Source: Burkholderia pseudomultivorans
Lineage (GTDB): Bacteria; Pseudomonadota; Gammaproteobacteria; Burkholderiales; Burkholderiaceae
Length of the DNA: 64,000 bases
Assembly (NCBI RefSeq): GCF_001718415.1
Contig: NZ_CP013377.1
Coordinates: 2,232,001-2,296,000 of the forward strand
Direction: 5' to 3'
Part shown: positions 35,586-46,014 of the stretch, piece after piece
How the letters are laid out: each line of letters opens with the position of its first letter
How positions within the stretch are numbered: position 1 is the first letter of the stretch
The notes under the pieces: generated by a model
Database searches by the model: none
Told to the model about the DNA's origin: nothing
What the model saw: only the letters and a program-made list of their open reading frames with translations
Translations under genes and position numbers: made by a program

Positions 35586-36369
35586 CGCGGCATCGCGCGC
35601 GGCCGGCGGCGACGCGCGACCTCAATACACGAAAACCGGGCGTCGCGGCAGCGGCGCCCGCACGCACATTCCCTTGCGGATCGGGCTTGCAATCGGAAAA
35701 GCGCCGCCCCGGCGCGGATGACCGGCAATCCGCCGGATCCGCCTCGTACCCGATGCGGACAGATGGCCAGCCGGTGCATGCCGGCGGGCCGCACCCTGCA
35801 CGGCCGACCGGCGATGCCCCGGGTCGCTGCGATCGCGGCCAGCCGGCCGCGGCGTGTGGCGATCGATCATTTTTCTACCCCGTTTCGGTCTGTTGCTTGT
35901 TCCGGCAACCGGTCCGACAAGGCCGGCGCCCCGACGCCCCGCCGACGACGGTCCGTGCCGCGGGAACGGAGCGGCTTCGCCCCGTCCCGCCATGCCTCCC
36001 CGCGGACTGCGTCCTGGCCTGACGGTGCCAAACCGGCCGGACGCCACGTCGTCGACTTGCGCATGCCCTCATTTGCAAGGAGCGGGCCAGCCCCGCGCGC
36101 GCCCGGCCGCACAAGGGTTCGGCCGCAACGAATGGCAGCCGCGGCGGGCAAGCGATGCGGGTGGTTGCGAATCTGATACATGCGGCGCGCGGCCGGCGCC
36201 GGCCGCGCGGCGGCAAAGCCTTGCGACGCAAGGCCGACGCACGATTCAGGGAATATTTGCCGGCTGCGGCGAAACGCCTGCGCACGCCTTTGCCGCACGA
36301 ATTCGCATGCTCGCCGACGCGAAATGTTTCACGTCCTTTACATGCGCCGGGAGCCGCCGCGCCGGCCGC
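35586..36369. other. Long gene-free interval with a 24-bp perfect palindrome
   Basis: No ORF here reads like protein. It contains a hairpin-like GGGCG...CGCCC (about 35638-35659) after the binding-protein gene and, at 36186-36209, the GC-only perfect palindrome CGCGCGGCCGGC/GCCGGCCGCGCG. The rest shows no tRNA, ncRNA or repeat that I can name. Confidence 0.55.
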
Positions 36370-37863
<1,494 letters not shown>

Positions 37864-38315
37864 CGTTGTTCCCCGCTTGGCGTTGGTATCGTGCGCCGGC
37901 TCGCCGCCGCATAAGACGGACGACGATTGAACCGACATATTGGCCGCATTTCCCGCCGAATAAAATCCCCCCGCTCAATAATCGCGGACGGCGACGGGAT
38001 CCTTCATGAACGGTATATCGATGCCGGCGACGCGCGGCTAGATGGGTGTTATCCCGGTGGCATGACGGGCACGCCCCCGAACCGGACAGCGTCCGGCGCC
38101 GGAAGCCGCGCCGGTGCTGGCGCGCGGCGTCCGCGCGGGTGGCAGGACGGGACCGTCGGCGCGGCGGAGCGCGCCGCGCGGGGCCGGCCGGTTGTCCACG
38201 CATCGGCATGCGCAACCGGTTCCGGCTGATTTCGGTCAGTCGTCAGACGAGCCGCGGCGATGTGCGGACGCAACAGGCGGATCCGCCGTCACACGGCGGC
38301 CGCATGGCCGTGCAT
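37864..38315. other. Gene-free interval upstream of the sigma-54 activator
   Basis: No gene found. The AT-richer part at about 37935-38000 should hold the activator's promoter, but no confident -35/-10 or -24/-12 pair can be pointed to. Nothing else recognised. Confidence 0.45.
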
Positions 38316-39233
38316 TCAGCGGCCCGATGCGAGCGGCGCCAGCGCGTTCGCGCGGCCGCGCCCCGACGGTGCGTCGTCGTGATCGCCGTAGGCGGCGACG
38401 AGCGCGTCGACGCGCGCGAGATGATGGCGATTGTCGTGGTCCCACGGATGGAAGCCGGGGCGGAAATAGCTGAGCCATTCTCCGGCGATGCGCGGGAACA
38501 GCCCGCGGCGCGGCCCGTACAGGAACGCGATCATGCGCAGCATCCCGCGCAGCCGGTGCCGCGCCGCGCGGTCGCGCCACAGCAGCGTCACGTGCATCAG
38601 GAACACGGTCGGCCAGAACGTCAGCGTGGTGACGAGGTACACGCCGATGCGGATCAGGTAGCGGCGCAGGCCCGGCTTCATCACGGCATTCCAGACGTCG
38701 AACGATACGGCCTTGTGCTCGGTTTCCTCGAGCGCATGCCATATCCACATCTGGCGATAGCCTTCGACCGAACCCGCGAGCCGCGTCGGGTCGCGCAGCA
38801 GCCAATCGGCGAGCATCGCGGTGTAGTGTTCGGCCGCCACCGTATGCGCGAGCTGCACCGAATGCGGCAGCACGCGCTTCATGAAGCCGAGCACCTTCCA
38901 TACGCGCTGGTCGAGCTTGCGCGCGGGCAGCCGGTTCGCCTGCATCAGTTCGTTGTATTCGACGTGCTCGCGCGTGTGCATCGCCTCCTGGCCGATGAAG
39001 CCGAGCACCTGCCGTTTCAGCACCGGATCGTCGATGCGGTCGCGATAGTTGCGCACCGAATCCATGAAGAAGCGCTCGCCGGCCGGAAACAGCAGCGACA
39101 GCGCATTGAAGAAGTGGGTCACGTGCGACCCGAGGCCATGCCAGTCCTTCGCGCGTTCGACCGGCAGGTCGAAGCGCAGGTCGCGACGCACCGGCATCAC
39201 CTCGGCGGCGGTAGCGTGAGCGGCTGACTTCAT
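38316..39233 (-). CDS. COG3687-type predicted metal-dependent hydrolase
   Basis: 305-aa protein of the PF10118 family, a ferritin-like helical bundle. The metal-ligand pattern is present: FIGQEAMHTREHVEYN and WHALEETEHKAVSFD (Glu/His pairs), also AAEHYTAML. A hydrophobic patch (IRIGVYLVTTLTFWPTVFLM) suggests membrane contact. ATG 39233 has AGGAG about 10 nt upstream. The substrate is not known. A dyad at 39298-39323 lies in its upstream region. Confidence 0.85.
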   Translation of the reverse strand: MKSAAHATAAEVMPVRRDLRFDLPVERAKDWHGLGSHVTHFFNALSLLFPAGERFFMDSVRNYRDRIDDPVLKRQVLGFIGQEAMHTREHVEYNELMQANRLPARKLDQRVWKVLGFMKRVLPHSVQLAHTVAAEHYTAMLADWLLRDPTRLAGSVEGYRQMWIWHALEETEHKAVSFDVWNAVMKPGLRRYLIRIGVYLVTTLTFWPTVFLMHVTLLWRDRAARHRLRGMLRMIAFLYGPRRGLFPRIAGEWLSYFRPGFHPWDHDNRHHLARVDALVAAYGDHDDAPSGRGRANALAPLASGR

Positions 39234-39779
39234 GTTTGTCGTTCTCCTTGCTTCGGGGGTGGCGCGGCAGGCCGATGGCCGATCGCGCCCCGCCAAAATC
39301 TTGACATCGATAACTGTAAAGATAGGCGCCGAGCGCCTGCGCGCGCAAGCCGCGCGGTAGATGCGCGCTTCCAAACGAGGCACGGTCGGGAAGGCGGAAA
39401 AATCGGCGCTCGAACGGCGCCGAAATCGGTCCCAGTTCGAACGCGCGTGCATGCGGGCGCGCCGCGGGCAGCGGCTGCCGACGCGGCGCGCCGGCGGCGT
39501 GCCGGCCCCGTGCGGCGGGCCTTTCGCCGAATCCGGCAGGCGACGTGCGGCGTGCGATCGACGGCCCGGACCGCCACGATTCATACGCGTTGCGCATTCG
39601 CGTCGCGCAACGCGGTTTCGATCGTCGCCGAACAATTCAAACAGGCGTTCCATTCGCAGGAGAACGACACGCGACTTCACCGCCCTCGCGCGCCGCGCGA
39701 CCGGGCGCGGGCCAGCTGCGACGGCCGTCGGCGCGCTCGCCTACAATAGCGGTTTTACCCAACCCTCTCAGGAGAAGTC
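39234..39779. other. Divergent intergenic region with an operator-like dyad
   Basis: No gene. Contains the 26-bp dyad described separately and, near the FKBP side, a TACAAT -10-like box at 39742-39747. The remaining roughly 400 bp is GC-rich and featureless to me. Confidence 0.5.
39298..39323 (-). promoter_or_regulatory. 26-bp operator-like dyad upstream of the COG3687 gene
   Basis: Arms ATCTTGACA (39298-39306) and TGTAAAGAT (39315-39323) match at 8 of 9 positions as an inverted repeat with an 8-bp AT-rich centre (TCGATAAC). The size and symmetry suit a TetR- or similar dimer. It is 65 bp before the gene start. Confidence 0.55.
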
Positions 39780-40121
39780 ATGTCTGTGATCACGACCGAA
39801 TCGGGCCTCAAATACGAGGACCTGACCGAAGGCACCGGCGCGGAAGCGCAAGCGGGCCAGACCGTCAGCGTCCACTACACGGGCTGGCTGACCGACGGTC
39901 AGAAATTCGATTCGAGCAAGGACCGCAACGACCCGTTCGCGTTCGTGCTCGGCGGCGGCATGGTCATCAAGGGCTGGGACGAAGGCGTGCAGGGCATGAA
40001 GGTCGGCGGCGTGCGTCGCCTGACGATCCCGCCGCAACTCGGCTACGGCGTGCGCGGCGCAGGCGGCGTGATTCCGCCGAACGCGACGCTCGTGTTCGAG
40101 GTCGAGCTGCTCGCCATCTGA
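39780..40121 (+). CDS. FKBP-type peptidyl-prolyl cis-trans isomerase
   Basis: 113-aa single-domain FKBP. Active-site segments [32 protein letters not shown], and the flap [24 protein letters not shown] are all intact. No signal peptide, so cytoplasmic; assists protein folding. AGGAG lies 5 nt before ATG 39780. Confidence 0.96.
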   Translation: MSVITTESGLKYEDLTEGTGAEAQAGQTVSVHYTGWLTDGQKFDSSKDRNDPFAFVLGGGMVIKGWDEGVQGMKVGGVRRLTIPPQLGYGVRGAGGVIPPNATLVFEVELLAI

Positions 40122-40146
40122 CGCCCGCGCCGGCCGACGCCCTCCG

Positions 40147-40923
40147 ATGGAACGCATCCCGTCTCCCGCCGTCGCACTGCGCCGCTACGACGTGCTCGAA
40201 GCGTCGGACGTGCACGACTTCCACCAGATCGTGCTCGGCGTCGACGGCACGATGGTGATGGCGGTGGACGGCGTCGGCCAGCGCATCGACCGGCACGCGG
40301 CCTGGCTGATTCCGGCCGGCGCGCGCCACGATTACGCGGGCCTCGGCGACAACCGCCAGCTCGTGCTCGATCTCCCGGCCGCGTCGCTCGCGGTGCCGCG
40401 GCAGCTGTTCGAGCGCGCACGCGCCGTGTCGATCGAACCGGCGCTGACCTCGCTGGTCGCGCAGCTGGCCGTGGGCGCCGCGCAATTCGACGGGATGCCG
40501 GCGGGCGATACGCAGCGCGCGGCCGCGCGACGTTTCCAGTGGCAGGCGGCCGCCCGGCTGTGCGGCGCTCTGCTCGACGAAAGCGGGATCGAAGTGCCGG
40601 CCGCAGGCCTCGATTTCGCGCGCATCGACCGCTGGCTGCGCGCGCGGCTCGCGGAGCCGCTGCGCATCGCCGATCTCGCCGCGCATTGCGGCTACGGGAT
40701 GCGGCGGTTTCATCAGCTGTTCGTCGACGCGTTCGGCGAAACGCCGCATCGCTACCTGCAGCGGCTGCGGCTCGACGCGGCGGCGGTGCTGCTCGCCGAG
40801 GGCCGGCATTCGCTGATCGACATCGCGGGCAGCGTCGGCTTCGCGGACCAGAGCGCGTTCACGCATGCGTTCACGAAGCGGTTCGGCATTGCGCCGGGAC
40901 GCTGGCGCGGCGACCGGCATTGA
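40147..40923 (+). CDS. AraC-family transcriptional regulator
   Basis: 258-aa regulator. N-terminal cupin-like domain (about 10-130; VGQRIDRHAAWLIPAGARHDY) and C-terminal double HTH (about 160-255; LRIADLAAHCGYGMRRFHQLF and LIDIAGSVGFADQSAFTHAF). Starts 25 nt after the FKBP stop and may be co-transcribed. Effector and targets unknown. Confidence 0.91.
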   Translation: MERIPSPAVALRRYDVLEASDVHDFHQIVLGVDGTMVMAVDGVGQRIDRHAAWLIPAGARHDYAGLGDNRQLVLDLPAASLAVPRQLFERARAVSIEPALTSLVAQLAVGAAQFDGMPAGDTQRAAARRFQWQAAARLCGALLDESGIEVPAAGLDFARIDRWLRARLAEPLRIADLAAHCGYGMRRFHQLFVDAFGETPHRYLQRLRLDAAAVLLAEGRHSLIDIAGSVGFADQSAFTHAFTKRFGIAPGRWRGDRH

Positions 40924-40974
40924 AGGCGCGGCGCGCTGCGTCGTTACCATTGCATCTACGAGCCCCCGGGCCGA

Positions 40975-41418
40975 TCACGACCCCATCGTTTTCGCGAGCC
41001 GTTGCCCGTTTCGCACGAAACCATGCCGCGCGTAAAAACGGTGCGCATCCGGGCGGTGGTCGCCGCTCGTCAATTCCAGCTTCACGCATCCTGCCTGTTC
41101 GAACCAGTGCTCGGCCGCGGCGATCAGCGCACTGCCGATGCCCTGCCCGCGGCAGCGCGCGTCGACGACCATGCTGGTGATGCGCCCGAGGCTGCCTGCC
41201 ATGTGGAATAGCGGAAGCGCATGCAGGCTGATGCAGCCGACGATCTCCCGGTCTATCGTCGCGACCAGAATCCGGTCGGCCTGACTGGGCAGCAACGCCT
41301 GCAGCTTTTCGCGGATCATCCCGGACGTCGAATCGTATCCAAGCTGGCGCAGCAATCGGGCAATGTCGATGTAGTCGTCGATCTGCGACGCTCGCGTCGT
41401 GAGGTTCGGTGGTTTCAT
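40975..41418 (-). CDS. GNAT-family N-acetyltransferase
   Basis: 147-aa single-domain GNAT. The acetyl-CoA-binding pyrophosphate loop is RCRGQGIGSALIAAAEHWF, after beta-strand 4 (GRITSMVVDA); the C-terminal HRFYARHGFVRNG is typical. ATG 41418 begins MKPPNLTTRASQIDD, a normal GNAT N-terminus; longer starts add low-quality sequence. Substrate unknown. Confidence 0.88.
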   Translation of the reverse strand: MKPPNLTTRASQIDDYIDIARLLRQLGYDSTSGMIREKLQALLPSQADRILVATIDREIVGCISLHALPLFHMAGSLGRITSMVVDARCRGQGIGSALIAAAEHWFEQAGCVKLELTSGDHRPDAHRFYARHGFVRNGQRLAKTMGS

Positions 41419-41606
41419 TCGTGCGGGGCCTGGGGGGATGGGTACGCGATCGCATTCGATCGGTCGCCCCGCCATGTTAATCGCCGCGCACCCCGGCCGC
41501 ATGCAATGCCGCTTCACTGCGCACACGGGCCCCGCCCGTCCAGCACCGTATCGACGCTTCACGCCCCGCTGAAACATCGCGTCGGCACGCGGCCTAGGAT
41601 GGGCAC

Positions 41607-43052
41607 ATGGATACGACACCACCGCCCGCCCCGCACTTCCCGCGCGCGCTTGCGCGCATCGTCGCGACCGTCAGCGTCGGCTTCGTCGTCACGCAGCTCG
41701 ACGTGACGATCGTCAACATCGCGCTCGCGCATCTGGCCGCGGACCTGCGCCTGACGGTCGCCGGCCTGCAATGGGTCGTCGACGCGTACACGCTCGCGTT
41801 CGCGGTGCTGATGCTGTCGGGCGGCGCGCTCGGCGATCGCTTCGGCGCGCGCCGCCTGTATGTCGCGGGCCTCGCGCTGTTCGCGCTCGCGTCGCTTGCC
41901 TGCGGCGCCGCCACCGCACCCGCGATGCTGATCGCGGCCCGCGCGCTGCAAGGCGTCGGCGCGGCGGCGATGCTGCCCAACTCGCTTGTGCTGCTCAACG
42001 ACGCCTGCCGGCACGACCCGCGCCTGCGCGCGCGGGCGGTGAGCGCGTGGACGGCCGCAGGCTCGATCTCGATCGCGGCCGGCCCGGTGGTCGGCGGCCT
42101 GCTGATCGCGGCGTCGGGCTGGCGCGGCATCTTCCTCGTCAATCTGCCGCTGTGCGCGGCGGGACTCGCGGCCACGCTCGCCTGGGTGCCCGCGCGCCGC
42201 GACGACGCGTCGGCGACGCGGCCGGCCGCGCGCGCACTCGACCTGCGCGGCCAGCTCGTCGCGATCGCGATGCTGACCGCGCTGACCGCCGCCGTGATCG
42301 AGTGGCGGCCGCTCGGCTTCACGCATCCGGTCGTCGCCGGCGGCTTCGCGCTGGCGGCGCTGGCCGCGTTCGCGTTCGTCGCGGTCGAGTCGCGCACCGC
42401 GACGCCGATGCTGCCGCTGTCGCTGTTTCGCCGCCGCACGTTCAGCGCGGCCGTGCTGTTCGGGATCTGCGTGAACCTCACGTACTACGGCACGGTGTTC
42501 GTGCTGGCGCTGTATCTGCAGCGTGTGCGCGGCGAATCGGCGTGGCAGGCCGGCCTCGCGTTCCTGCCGCTGACCGGCGGCTTCCTGCTGTCGAACCTCG
42601 CGAGCGGCCGCGCGATCGCGCGTCACGGCCCGCGCGTGCCGATGCTCGCGGGCGCGCTCGTCGCCGCACTCGGTTACGGATCGCTGCATTTCGTCGAGGC
42701 GGCGACGCCGCTGCCAATCCTGCTCGTGCCGTTCCTGCTGATCCCGTCGGGAATGGGCTTCGCGGTGCCCGCGATGACGACGGCGGTGCTCGCGTCGGTC
42801 GCGCCCGAGCGCGCCGGCATTGCGTCGGCCGTGCTGAACACCGCGCGACAGGCCGGCGGCGCGATCGGCGTCGCCGCGTTCGGCGCGCTGGCCGGCGGCG
42901 CCGCGAGCGCGCAGGTCGTGAACGGCCTGCGGATCGAAACCGCCGTGTCGGTCGTGCTGCTGATCGCCGCCGCGCTGCTGGCCATGCTGGTGCGACCCGA
43001 CGCGCATCGCGGCGCATCGCCCGCCGCTCGCGCGGTGCGGGCAGCCGACTGA
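41607..43052 (+). CDS. MFS multidrug efflux transporter, 14-TM (DHA2/EmrB-like)
   Basis: 481-aa inner-membrane antiporter. Motif C-like and family segments: QLDVTIVNIALAHLAADL in TM1, QWVVDAYTLAFA, the A-motif GDRFGARR, and about 14 hydrophobic helices. AGGAT precedes ATG 41607. Proton-driven export of drugs or metabolites is likely. No membrane-fusion protein gene is adjacent, so it probably works without one. Confidence 0.9.
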   Translation: MDTTPPPAPHFPRALARIVATVSVGFVVTQLDVTIVNIALAHLAADLRLTVAGLQWVVDAYTLAFAVLMLSGGALGDRFGARRLYVAGLALFALASLACGAATAPAMLIAARALQGVGAAAMLPNSLVLLNDACRHDPRLRARAVSAWTAAGSISIAAGPVVGGLLIAASGWRGIFLVNLPLCAAGLAATLAWVPARRDDASATRPAARALDLRGQLVAIAMLTALTAAVIEWRPLGFTHPVVAGGFALAALAAFAFVAVESRTATPMLPLSLFRRRTFSAAVLFGICVNLTYYGTVFVLALYLQRVRGESAWQAGLAFLPLTGGFLLSNLASGRAIARHGPRVPMLAGALVAALGYGSLHFVEAATPLPILLVPFLLIPSGMGFAVPAMTTAVLASVAPERAGIASAVLNTARQAGGAIGVAAFGALAGGAASAQVVNGLRIETAVSVVLLIAAALLAMLVRPDAHRGASPAARAVRAAD

Positions 43053-43062
43053 CCGCCGTCGC

Positions 43063-43997
43063 TCAGTCTTCTCCCGGGTCCCGCTGGATCAGATGACGCC
43101 ACGGGAACACGTTGCTCCGGAAGTGGCTGACGTACCCGCCGCCGGTCGCCTGGATCACCATGAACTGGAGTTTCGGATGGAGCGCCTGCAGCGCTTCGAG
43201 TTCGGCGAGCTCGAGGCAGGTGTTTCTCAGGCACAGCGTATGAAGCCGCTGCCCTGCGTCGCTCCGCAGCAGACGCGCATACGCGTCGAACGACGTCACG
43301 CTGGCCGGATCGCGCTGACGCTTCCATGTCGAATGCAGTTCCGTCGATTCGGAGAAGTCGAGCCATGCGAGCGACGGCAGGTTTTCGCTAGCGGCAAGAC
43401 GCTCGATGAACTGCTGCGTATCGTGTCCGCCGCCGATGCGCAGCCTTTCCAGATGCGCGAGCGGCACGTCGAAGAAGCGCGCGTCGGGCGCATTCGGCAC
43501 GGTCAGCTCCGACAGAAACGGCGCCTTCGCGACGAAGCGCGCAATCTCGCCGCCCTCGCGCATGATCGCGCCGCGCCGACCACCATCGAGATATGGTGAT
43601 CGGCCGGTTCGGTCGGCCTGACGTACAGCGTACGCAGCAGCGGGAACCGCGCGTCCGAGTCGAGCAGCGGACCGAAATCCCATTCGCGCGTGCCGTTCGC
43701 GCCGCTATCTCGGCCGCTGAATGCAAGGTCGGTCACGACATCCGCGACGGCCGGCTCCGCGAGGCAGGCCAGCGTCCAGTCGAACGGCTCGCCCGACGTT
43801 TCGCCGAAGTAGCGCACATGCAGGCCGGCCCGCATCGGCGCGACGGTGACGTAGTTGAAATCGGTCGACCACAGCGGCTCGGCGGGATCGGCATGATCGC
43901 GGCCGTCGTCCGCGTTCTCGCTTTCGCAGTAGTCGTAGATGCGGCGTTGCAGCTCGAGCAGGCGTCGATAGCCGGCGCTTTGCAGCGGATTGGACAT
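43063..43997 (-). pseudogene. Leucine-rich-repeat-like (STM4015-type) protein, interrupted by a frameshift
   Basis: Two overlapping frames make one protein. The upstream frame (from ATG 43997) reads MSNPLQSAGYRRLLELQRR and runs to HHISMVV, then degenerates into Arg/Ala-rich sequence and stops at 43503. The second frame takes over at about 43575 (REGGEIARFVAKAPFLSELT) and ends at 43063 (LIQRDPGED). Leucine-rich strands (LPSLAWLDFS, LHTLCLRNT, LERLRIGGG, PLLRTLYVR) lie on both sides. Adding one base in the GCGCGGCGCG tract at about 43567-43578 would restore a 311-aa protein. It could be a real mutation, or a sequencing error in GC-rich DNA. Family name is tentative. Confidence 0.72.
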
Positions 43998-44033
43998 GGG
44001 AACGCAGCCCCGTTCAACGATGACCGCGCCAGT

Positions 44034-44480
44034 CTATCCGACCTTTCGCACCAGCGTCTCCGCCGCCTTCACGGGCCGGCCGTCGTCGTGCCGGAGCGAT
44101 AGCTTGCGCAGCGCGCGGCCGGTATTGCGATCGATCAGCACCGAATGCGGCTCGCCGCGCTCGAACAGGTTCGCCTCGCCCCATTGCCGCAGCATCACGA
44201 TCACCGGGAACAACCCTTCGCCCTTTTTCGTCAGCGCGTACTCCTGATACGCGGTGCCGTCCGATGCCGGCACGATCTCGAACACGCCGGCGTCGACCAG
44301 CATCCTGAGCCGGTCGGACAGGATATTGCTCGCGACGCCGAGGCTCGCGCGGAAATCGCCGAAGCGCCGCACGCCGTCGAACGCGTCGCGCACGATCAGC
44401 AACGCCCAGCGGTCGCCGACGATGTCGGTCGCCCGCGCCACCGGGCACGGCGAATCCGCAAGACTTTTCTGCCTGGCCAT
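44034..44480 (-). CDS. HxlR-family transcriptional regulator
   Basis: 148-aa winged-helix regulator. Conserved Cys12 in SPCPVARATDIVGDRWALLIVRD, and the recognition region FGDFRASLGVASNILSDRLRML. Cys12 is the redox- or electrophile-sensing residue in several HxlR proteins. GGAGA is about 7 nt before ATG 44480. It diverges from an MFS pump with shared repeats between them, so it probably represses that pump. Confidence 0.9.
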   Translation of the reverse strand: MARQKSLADSPCPVARATDIVGDRWALLIVRDAFDGVRRFGDFRASLGVASNILSDRLRMLVDAGVFEIVPASDGTAYQEYALTKKGEGLFPVIVMLRQWGEANLFERGEPHSVLIDRNTGRALRKLSLRHDDGRPVKAAETLVRKVG

Positions 44481-44561
44481 GATGCTCTCCGCTGTCGTGC
44501 CGGCCGCCCGCGCGGCGATGCCGGCCGTCGGTGCGCAGGCCCCGCGCCCGCACACAACACG

Positions 44562-44600
44562 TTGCATTTTAAAACTACTTTTCCTACACTCAAACTACTT
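44562..44600 (+). promoter_or_regulatory. Promoter of the MFS gene with paired AAACTACTT repeats
   Basis: TTGCAT (44562-44567) and TACACT (44585-44590) are 17 bp apart. AAACTACTT occurs at 44572-44580 and again at 44592-44600, exactly 20 bp apart, on either side of the -10 box. Probable HxlR-regulator sites. Confidence 0.62.
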
Positions 44601-44632
44601 TCAATTTGCAACTAGTTTGCGCGAGGCTCAAG

Positions 44633-45856
44633 ATGGATTCTTCCTGTCGGTCGGGCGCCGTCCCGGCGAACGCGGCGTGCGGCGTCGAGAACAATCGCCT
44701 CTCCGGCGCGCGCGTCGCGCTGCTGGCGGTCTGCTGTGCGGCGAGCGTTGCGAACGTCTACTACGCGCAGCCGCTGCTCGATTCGATCGCGCGCGACTTC
44801 GGCGTATCGGACGCGGCGATCGGCGGCGTGATCACGGCCACGCAGCTCGGCTGCGCGCTCGCGCTGCTGTTCGTCGTGCCGCTCGGCGACCTGCTGAACC
44901 GCAAGCGGCTGATTTCGGTCCAGCTGGTGCTGCTGACGGCAGCGTGCATCGGCGTCGCCGCATCGACGACGCGCATTGCGCTGCTGGCGGGAATGGTCGC
45001 GCTCGGGCTGCTCGGCACCGCGATGACGCAAGGGCTGATCGCGTGCTCGGCCGCGCTCGCGGGCGCCGGCGAGCGCGGACGCGTGGTCGGCGCCGCGCAG
45101 GGCGGCGTCGTGATCGGCCTGCTGACCGCGCGCTCGCTGGCCGGCGTCGTGACCGATCTGGCCGGCTGGCGCGCGGTCTATCTGGTGTCGGGCGCGCTCG
45201 CGATCGCGATGCTGGTCGCGCTGTCGCGCCTGCTGCCCGATCGCGACGCACCGCGCGAGCGCATCGGCTACGCGGCGCTGCTGCGCTCGATGGTGGCGCT
45301 GCTGCGCGACGAACGCACGCTGCGCGTGCGCGGCGCGATCGCGCTGCTGATGTTCGCCGCGTTCGGCATTTTCTGGAGTGCGCTCGTGCTGCCGTTGAGC
45401 GCGCCGCCGCATGCGATGTCGCACACGCAAATCGGCGCGTTCGGCCTGGTCGGCGCGCTGGGCGCCGCGGCCGCCGCGCGCGCGGGCCGCCTGGCGGATC
45501 GCGGGCTCGGCGAAACGACGACCGGCGCGGCGCTCGCGCTGCTCGCGTGTTCGTGGCTGCCGATCGCGTTCGCGCCGACGTCGATTCCGCTGCTGGTGGT
45601 CGGCATCGTGCTGCTCGACGTCGGCGGGCAGGCCGTCCACGTCGTCAACCAGAGCATGATCCTCGGCGCGCGCGCCGATGCGCACGCGCGCCTCGTCGGC
45701 TGCTACATGCTGTTCTATTCGGCCGGCAGCGGGCTCGGCGCGATCGCATCGACGCTCACCTATGCGCATGCCGGATGGACCGGCGTCTGCGTGCTCGGTG
45801 CAGCGGTGAGCGTGGCCGCGCTCGGCGTGTGGGCCGCGACGCTCAAGCGCACGTAA
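44633..45856 (+). CDS. MFS efflux transporter, 12-TM (DHA1-like)
   Basis: 407-aa inner-membrane transporter. NVYYAQPLLDSIARDFGVS in TM1, A-motif region PLGDLLNRKRLI and about 12 helices fit the drug/sugar-efflux group. ATG 44633 has GAGG upstream; the TTG/ATG starts further up would sit inside the promoter. The divergent HxlR regulator and its repeats suggest inducible expression. It ends at a hairpin shared with the cepacian operon. Confidence 0.88.
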   Translation: MDSSCRSGAVPANAACGVENNRLSGARVALLAVCCAASVANVYYAQPLLDSIARDFGVSDAAIGGVITATQLGCALALLFVVPLGDLLNRKRLISVQLVLLTAACIGVAASTTRIALLAGMVALGLLGTAMTQGLIACSAALAGAGERGRVVGAAQGGVVIGLLTARSLAGVVTDLAGWRAVYLVSGALAIAMLVALSRLLPDRDAPRERIGYAALLRSMVALLRDERTLRVRGAIALLMFAAFGIFWSALVLPLSAPPHAMSHTQIGAFGLVGALGAAAAARAGRLADRGLGETTTGAALALLACSWLPIAFAPTSIPLLVVGIVLLDVGGQAVHVVNQSMILGARADAHARLVGCYMLFYSAGSGLGAIASTLTYAHAGWTGVCVLGAAVSVAALGVWAATLKRT

Positions 45857-45961
45857 TACGGCGGGCGCTTCGGAGCCGCGGGTTTGCGGGCTACGCTCGT
45901 CATGCGCGCATAGCCGCGCCCGCCTGCCCGCGACGTGGCGCGTCCACACATGCGCAGCGCA

Positions 45962-45988
45962 GGCCGGCCCGATACCGTCGGGCCGGCC
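45962..45988. terminator. Hairpin between the MFS gene and the bce operon
   Basis: Perfect 11-bp stem (45962-45972 / 45978-45988, GGCCGGCCCGA and complement) with loop TACCG. Between convergent stops (45856, 46015). No T-run, so termination would be weak or bidirectional. Confidence 0.58.
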
Positions 45989-46014
45989 CGCGCATCATGC
46001 GACACGTCGACCGC

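Noticed and set aside
35622..36047. 141-aa minus-strand frame in the empty 35.6-36.4 kb region
   Set aside because: Arg/Pro/Gly-rich with no domain-like pattern; overlaps equally poor frames on the other strand.
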